A stretch of DNA of 63,040 bases. It comes from Ignavibacteriales bacterium. Its GTDB lineage: Bacteria; Bacteroidota; Ignavibacteria; Ignavibacteriales; Ignavibacteriaceae. The translations under genes were made by a program, and so were the position numbers. Below the pieces are notes generated by a model. The model saw only the letters and a list, made by a program, of their open reading frames with translations, made no database searches and was not told the DNA's origin. Positions within the stretch are counted from its first letter, which is position 1, and every line of letters starts with the position of its first letter. The stretch is from contig JAGUYG010000012.1 of assembly GCA_020061465.1 (NCBI GenBank), positions 1 to 63,040 on the forward strand, written 5' to 3'. Positions 62,546 through 63,040 of the stretch are shown here, in pieces.

Positions 62546-62613
62546 AGGAAACCGCATAATAAATCGGTGAGTTATCTACTTGAATAAATATATGATGCTA
62601 TGGGTATTCAAAC

Positions 62614-62641
62614 GTAGAGACGGGGCATGCCCCGTCTCTAC
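62614..62641. repeat. GTAGAGACG palindrome, copy d (perfect)
   Basis: A perfect 28-base palindrome with arms GTAGAGACGGGGCA and TGCCCCGTCTCTAC. It equals the palindrome inside MITE copy 2 (6262-6289) except one base, but here it stands outside any MITE. Confidence 0.75.
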
Positions 62642-62931
62642 AATCGCCTAAGATATAAAATATTTCACAAAGCGATAACCAACTCAAAATAAATTTTTCT
62701 GAATTCAGAATGATGTGATTCAGTTATATATTAAATATTTTCTCTCAGTTTTAGTTTTTGCGTTTGAAGATTCACTTTACTCTCTATTTAAAATCCTTTA
62801 ATTTTATAATAAGCGAGGCTCACTGAACGACTCTAATTAGATGGTACAATTTTAAAATTCCACTATGAATATTTTTGTTATAGAGAGAATGTGCTCATTT
62901 ATCCGGCTGCAAAAAATATACATTTTATAAT

Positions 62932-63040
62932 TTACTAACTTATGTTACGCAGGAAAGTTCGGAACGTAGAGATGACATCTTTTACTTAGAAAACGATTTT
63001 GCGCTAAAACAGCATCCTCACTCAAATATTGGTGATTTTT
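62932..63040. repeat. MITE-like element, copy 3 (truncated by window end)
   Basis: The terminal repeat TTACTAACTTATGTTACGCA (62932-62951) and the following bases match the first 109 bases of copy 1 (4396-4504) with about five substitutions and no gaps, including the GAGATGACATCTTTT arm. The right half lies beyond the window. Confidence 0.75.

Larger units (their letters stand above)
62546..63040. other. Intergenic region to window end, with repeats
   Basis: No gene is visible in these 495 bases. The region holds a perfect GTAGAGACG palindrome (62614-62641) and the left part of MITE copy 3 (62932-63040). The AT-rich part between them shows nothing recognisable. Confidence 0.6.

Overview
The window is AT-rich, densely coded chromosomal DNA from a Gram-negative bacterium of the Bacteroidota/Chlorobiota/Ignavibacteria assemblage; an Ignavibacteria-like lineage fits best (inference). 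The evidence is two TonB-dependent receptors with carboxypeptidase-regulatory-like N-termini, a PorV/PorQ-type outer-membrane protein beside a giant secreted protein with a type IX-like C-terminal domain, a Chlorobi-type pyruvoyl arginine decarboxylase, type 2 IPP isomerase, and many TTG starts. The best promoters are plain sigma-70 type (54089-54117, 11870-11898), not the Bacteroidetes -33/-7 type. No rRNA, tRNA or CRISPR array was recognised.

Layout. 1-5978: a MacAB/LolCDE-like export system (adaptor end, ATPase, three FtsX-type permeases). The second and third permeases are close paralogues separated by an MNT/HEPN toxin-antitoxin pair, whose toxin gene carries an in-frame stop, and by a MITE-like element. 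5979-6700: palindromic repeats and a second MITE copy. 6701-14510: chorismate synthase, an MBL hydrolase, an SsuBC-like ABC pair whose ATPase has lost its catalytic signatures, an acyl-CoA carboxyltransferase and a LysM lytic transglycosylase. 14586-16775 (minus): class IV aminotransferase, GNAT acetyltransferase, nitroreductase. 16776-17741: a foldback element and then a TPP riboswitch with a terminator.

17742-22786 is a thiamine salvage unit: TPP riboswitch, TonB receptor, thiamine pyrophosphokinase and an SSS-family symporter that is a good candidate inner-membrane thiamine transporter. 22719-26021 (minus) reads smpB-tyrS-arginine decarboxylase-terC. 26511-32218 handles maltodextrins (cyclomaltodextrinase-like GH13 and two SLC45-type MFS carriers) and includes a HicBA pair. 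32522-34360 is a PabB-PabC fusion. 34528-39637 is a compact operon: IPP isomerase, prenyl synthase, HPr, enzyme I, phosphoglucose/phosphomannose isomerase.

39696-44381 encodes envelope proteins: a peptidase-like/beta-propeller/Omp85-barrel fusion, a BamB-like propeller lipoprotein and a PEGA protein. 44417-49049 holds prmC, dtd, an alkaline-phosphatase-superfamily enzyme and comEC. 49344-50987 is purK (apparently CTG-started) and purE. 51074-53866 holds a TPR lipoprotein, a DUF58 protein and, on the minus strand, a phosphohexomutase. 54194-61788 is a TonB receptor/secreted giant/PorV trio behind a strong promoter. 61835-62545 is endonuclease III. The right edge cuts a third MITE copy nearly identical to the first.

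Two themes recur. Neighbouring genes often overlap by TTGA (a TTG start inside a TGA stop). Intergenic space is filled by nested palindromes and short inverted-repeat elements that share arms between distant sites.
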